A DNA stretch of 64,000 nt from positions 1,199,501 through 1,263,500 of the forward strand of contig NZ_CP061205.1 of NCBI RefSeq assembly GCF_015240255.1. Reading direction: 5' to 3'. The notes under the pieces were generated by a model. It saw only the letters and a program-made list of their open reading frames with translations, did no database searches and had not been told where the DNA came from. A program made the translations under genes and the position numbers. This document shows positions 63,136 through 64,000 of this stretch, in pieces. The stretch's first letter is position 1. Each line of letters opens with the position of its first letter. The stretch comes from Kordiimonas pumila. Its GTDB lineage: Bacteria > Pseudomonadota > Alphaproteobacteria > Sphingomonadales > Kordiimonadaceae.

Positions 63136-63498
63136 ATGCGGCTTTTATGGCTGTGTGCGGGGTGGCTTGCGTTAGGGCTTGGAATTATCGGCATTTATCT
63201 GCCGCTTTTGCCAACCACGCCCTTTTTGCTGCTGGCCAGTTTCTGTTTCTCGAAAGGGTCTGAACGTATCCATGCTTGGCTTATGGGGCACGCATGGTTT
63301 GGCCCGCCGATTCAGGAATGGAACCAGCACGGGGCGATTGCACCGCGGGTTAAGTGGCTTGCAACAGGCATGATTATATTTTCTGTCGTGCTAAGCTTTT
63401 TATACGGCGTTCCTTTATATGCCTTTATAATACAGCTTGTTATTCTGGTGTGTGTTTCCTTTTTTATCCTGACCCGGCCAAACCCACCTACAGGCTAG
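63136..63498 (+). CDS. DUF454/YbaN-family membrane protein
   Basis: A protein of 120 residues with three hydrophobic segments and the family signature LGIIGIYLPLLPTTPFLLLASFCFSKGSERIHAWLMGHAWFGPPIQEWNQHGAI. The role of the family is not established. AGGAG lies about 8 bases before the ATG. The 17-base tandem repeats sit in its leader. Confidence 0.9.
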   Translation: MRLLWLCAGWLALGLGIIGIYLPLLPTTPFLLLASFCFSKGSERIHAWLMGHAWFGPPIQEWNQHGAIAPRVKWLATGMIIFSVVLSFLYGVPLYAFIIQLVILVCVSFFILTRPNPPTG

Positions 63499-63604
63499 AT
63501 TTAGTGACTGAAAGTAGCTGTTTTAAGCTGTTTTGATAAATAGCGATTGCGCTGCCCTTTGGGCTGGCTTATGTCATTTATACGCTTTGTGTTCGGAGGA
63601 TAAA

Positions 63605-64000
63605 ATGGCGGCCAGCCAGATACAGCGCGGCATGTTTTACATGGCCATTTATACAGTTCTGCAGTCGCTTGTCTGGGGTATTGTGCGCTATGTTGGCGAC
63701 GATCTTTCAACCGCTACCCTGTTTTTCTTCCGAAATCTTATTGGCTTTTGCACCATAATACCCTTGTTTATGAAGCAGGGGCCTGCGCTTTTTAAAACCG
63801 ATAAACTTCGCTTCCACTTGCTACGGGCAGCTTTTGCTTTTATTGGCGGTTTTTCGGTGTTTTTTGCAGTGGCACACGCGCCGCTTGCCTCGGTTGTTGC
63901 CATGACCTATGCCGCCCCGGTTTTTGCAGGCGTTTTTGCTATGGTGGTCTTTAAGGAAGGTGTAACCCTGCGCCGTATTGTAGCGCTTGGCATTGGTTTT
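63605..64000 (+). CDS. EamA/DMT-family transporter, N-terminal part (runs off window)
   Basis: The first 132 codons are open to the edge. CGGAGGA lies 4 bases before the ATG. The first helices read YTVLQSLVWGIVRYVG, ATLFFFRNLIGFCTIIPLF, FHLLRAAFAFIGGFSVFFAVAHAPLASVVAMTYAAPVFAGVFAMVVFKE and IVALGIGF, matching the first five segments of the drug/metabolite transporter superfamily. The substrate is unknown. Confidence 0.88.
   Translation, partial: MAASQIQRGMFYMAIYTVLQSLVWGIVRYVGDDLSTATLFFFRNLIGFCTIIPLFMKQGPALFKTDKLRFHLLRAAFAFIGGFSVFFAVAHAPLASVVAMTYAAPVFAGVFAMVVFKEGVTLRRIVALGIGF

Overview
The window reads as one contig from a Gram-negative, probably marine alphaproteobacterium. The evidence is a TonB-dependent receptor, lipoproteins, an autotransporter, an RND efflux system, Tat and Sec export signals and mid-range base composition. 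A Kordiimonadales-like host is only an impression from gene content. No tRNA, rRNA, CRISPR array or complete insertion sequence was recognised.

Layout. (1) 1-18377: the 3' end of a flavin monooxygenase gene overlaps a 17.8 kb gene for a trans-AT polyketide/nonribosomal peptide megasynthase. It has six carrier domains, four KS, two DH, two KR, C, A and TE, and no acyltransferase. It looks like the terminal enzyme of a natural-product pathway whose other genes lie left of the window. (2) 18378-23242: a scar made of two broken cadherin-type adhesin fragments and the 3' end of a glycosyltransferase, followed by intact wecB, wecC and a WecA/MraY-type phosphoglycosyltransferase. (3) 23243-30983: an exported amidohydrolase, a TonB receptor, a Tat-exported M19-like protein and two paralogous SBF-type sodium symporters flanking a MarR regulator with a candidate operator. 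(4) 31005-34189: an O-antigen-ligase-like protein, then a hydroxylase/sulfotransferase pair.

(5) 34206-46970: a ten-gene divergent unit bounded by hairpins at both ends. Leftward are LysR, a class III aminotransferase, an HDAC-like N-acetylamine deacetylase and an NhaC antiporter. Rightward are a beta-keto acid cleavage enzyme (BKACE), an SSAT-like GNAT, a CehA-type metallohydrolase with a propeller, an S9 peptidase, an APC permease and a hot-dog thioesterase. Together these fit N-acetylation, transamination, BKACE cleavage, thioester hydrolysis and deacetylation of a beta,omega-diamino acid such as beta-lysine. This is the most interesting metabolic hypothesis in the window.

(6) 46992-64000: a propeller lipoprotein and beta-barrel protein, an orphan adhesin-like domain, an AraC regulator, a PaaI-like thioesterase, a SUMF1-domain protein, a small potassium-channel-like protein, a TetR-adaptor-RND efflux operon with a clear operator, an exported DUF6491-like protein, a large autotransporter, DUF599 and DUF454 membrane proteins, and the start of an EamA transporter.

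Functions are read from motifs and hand alignment; no database search was run.
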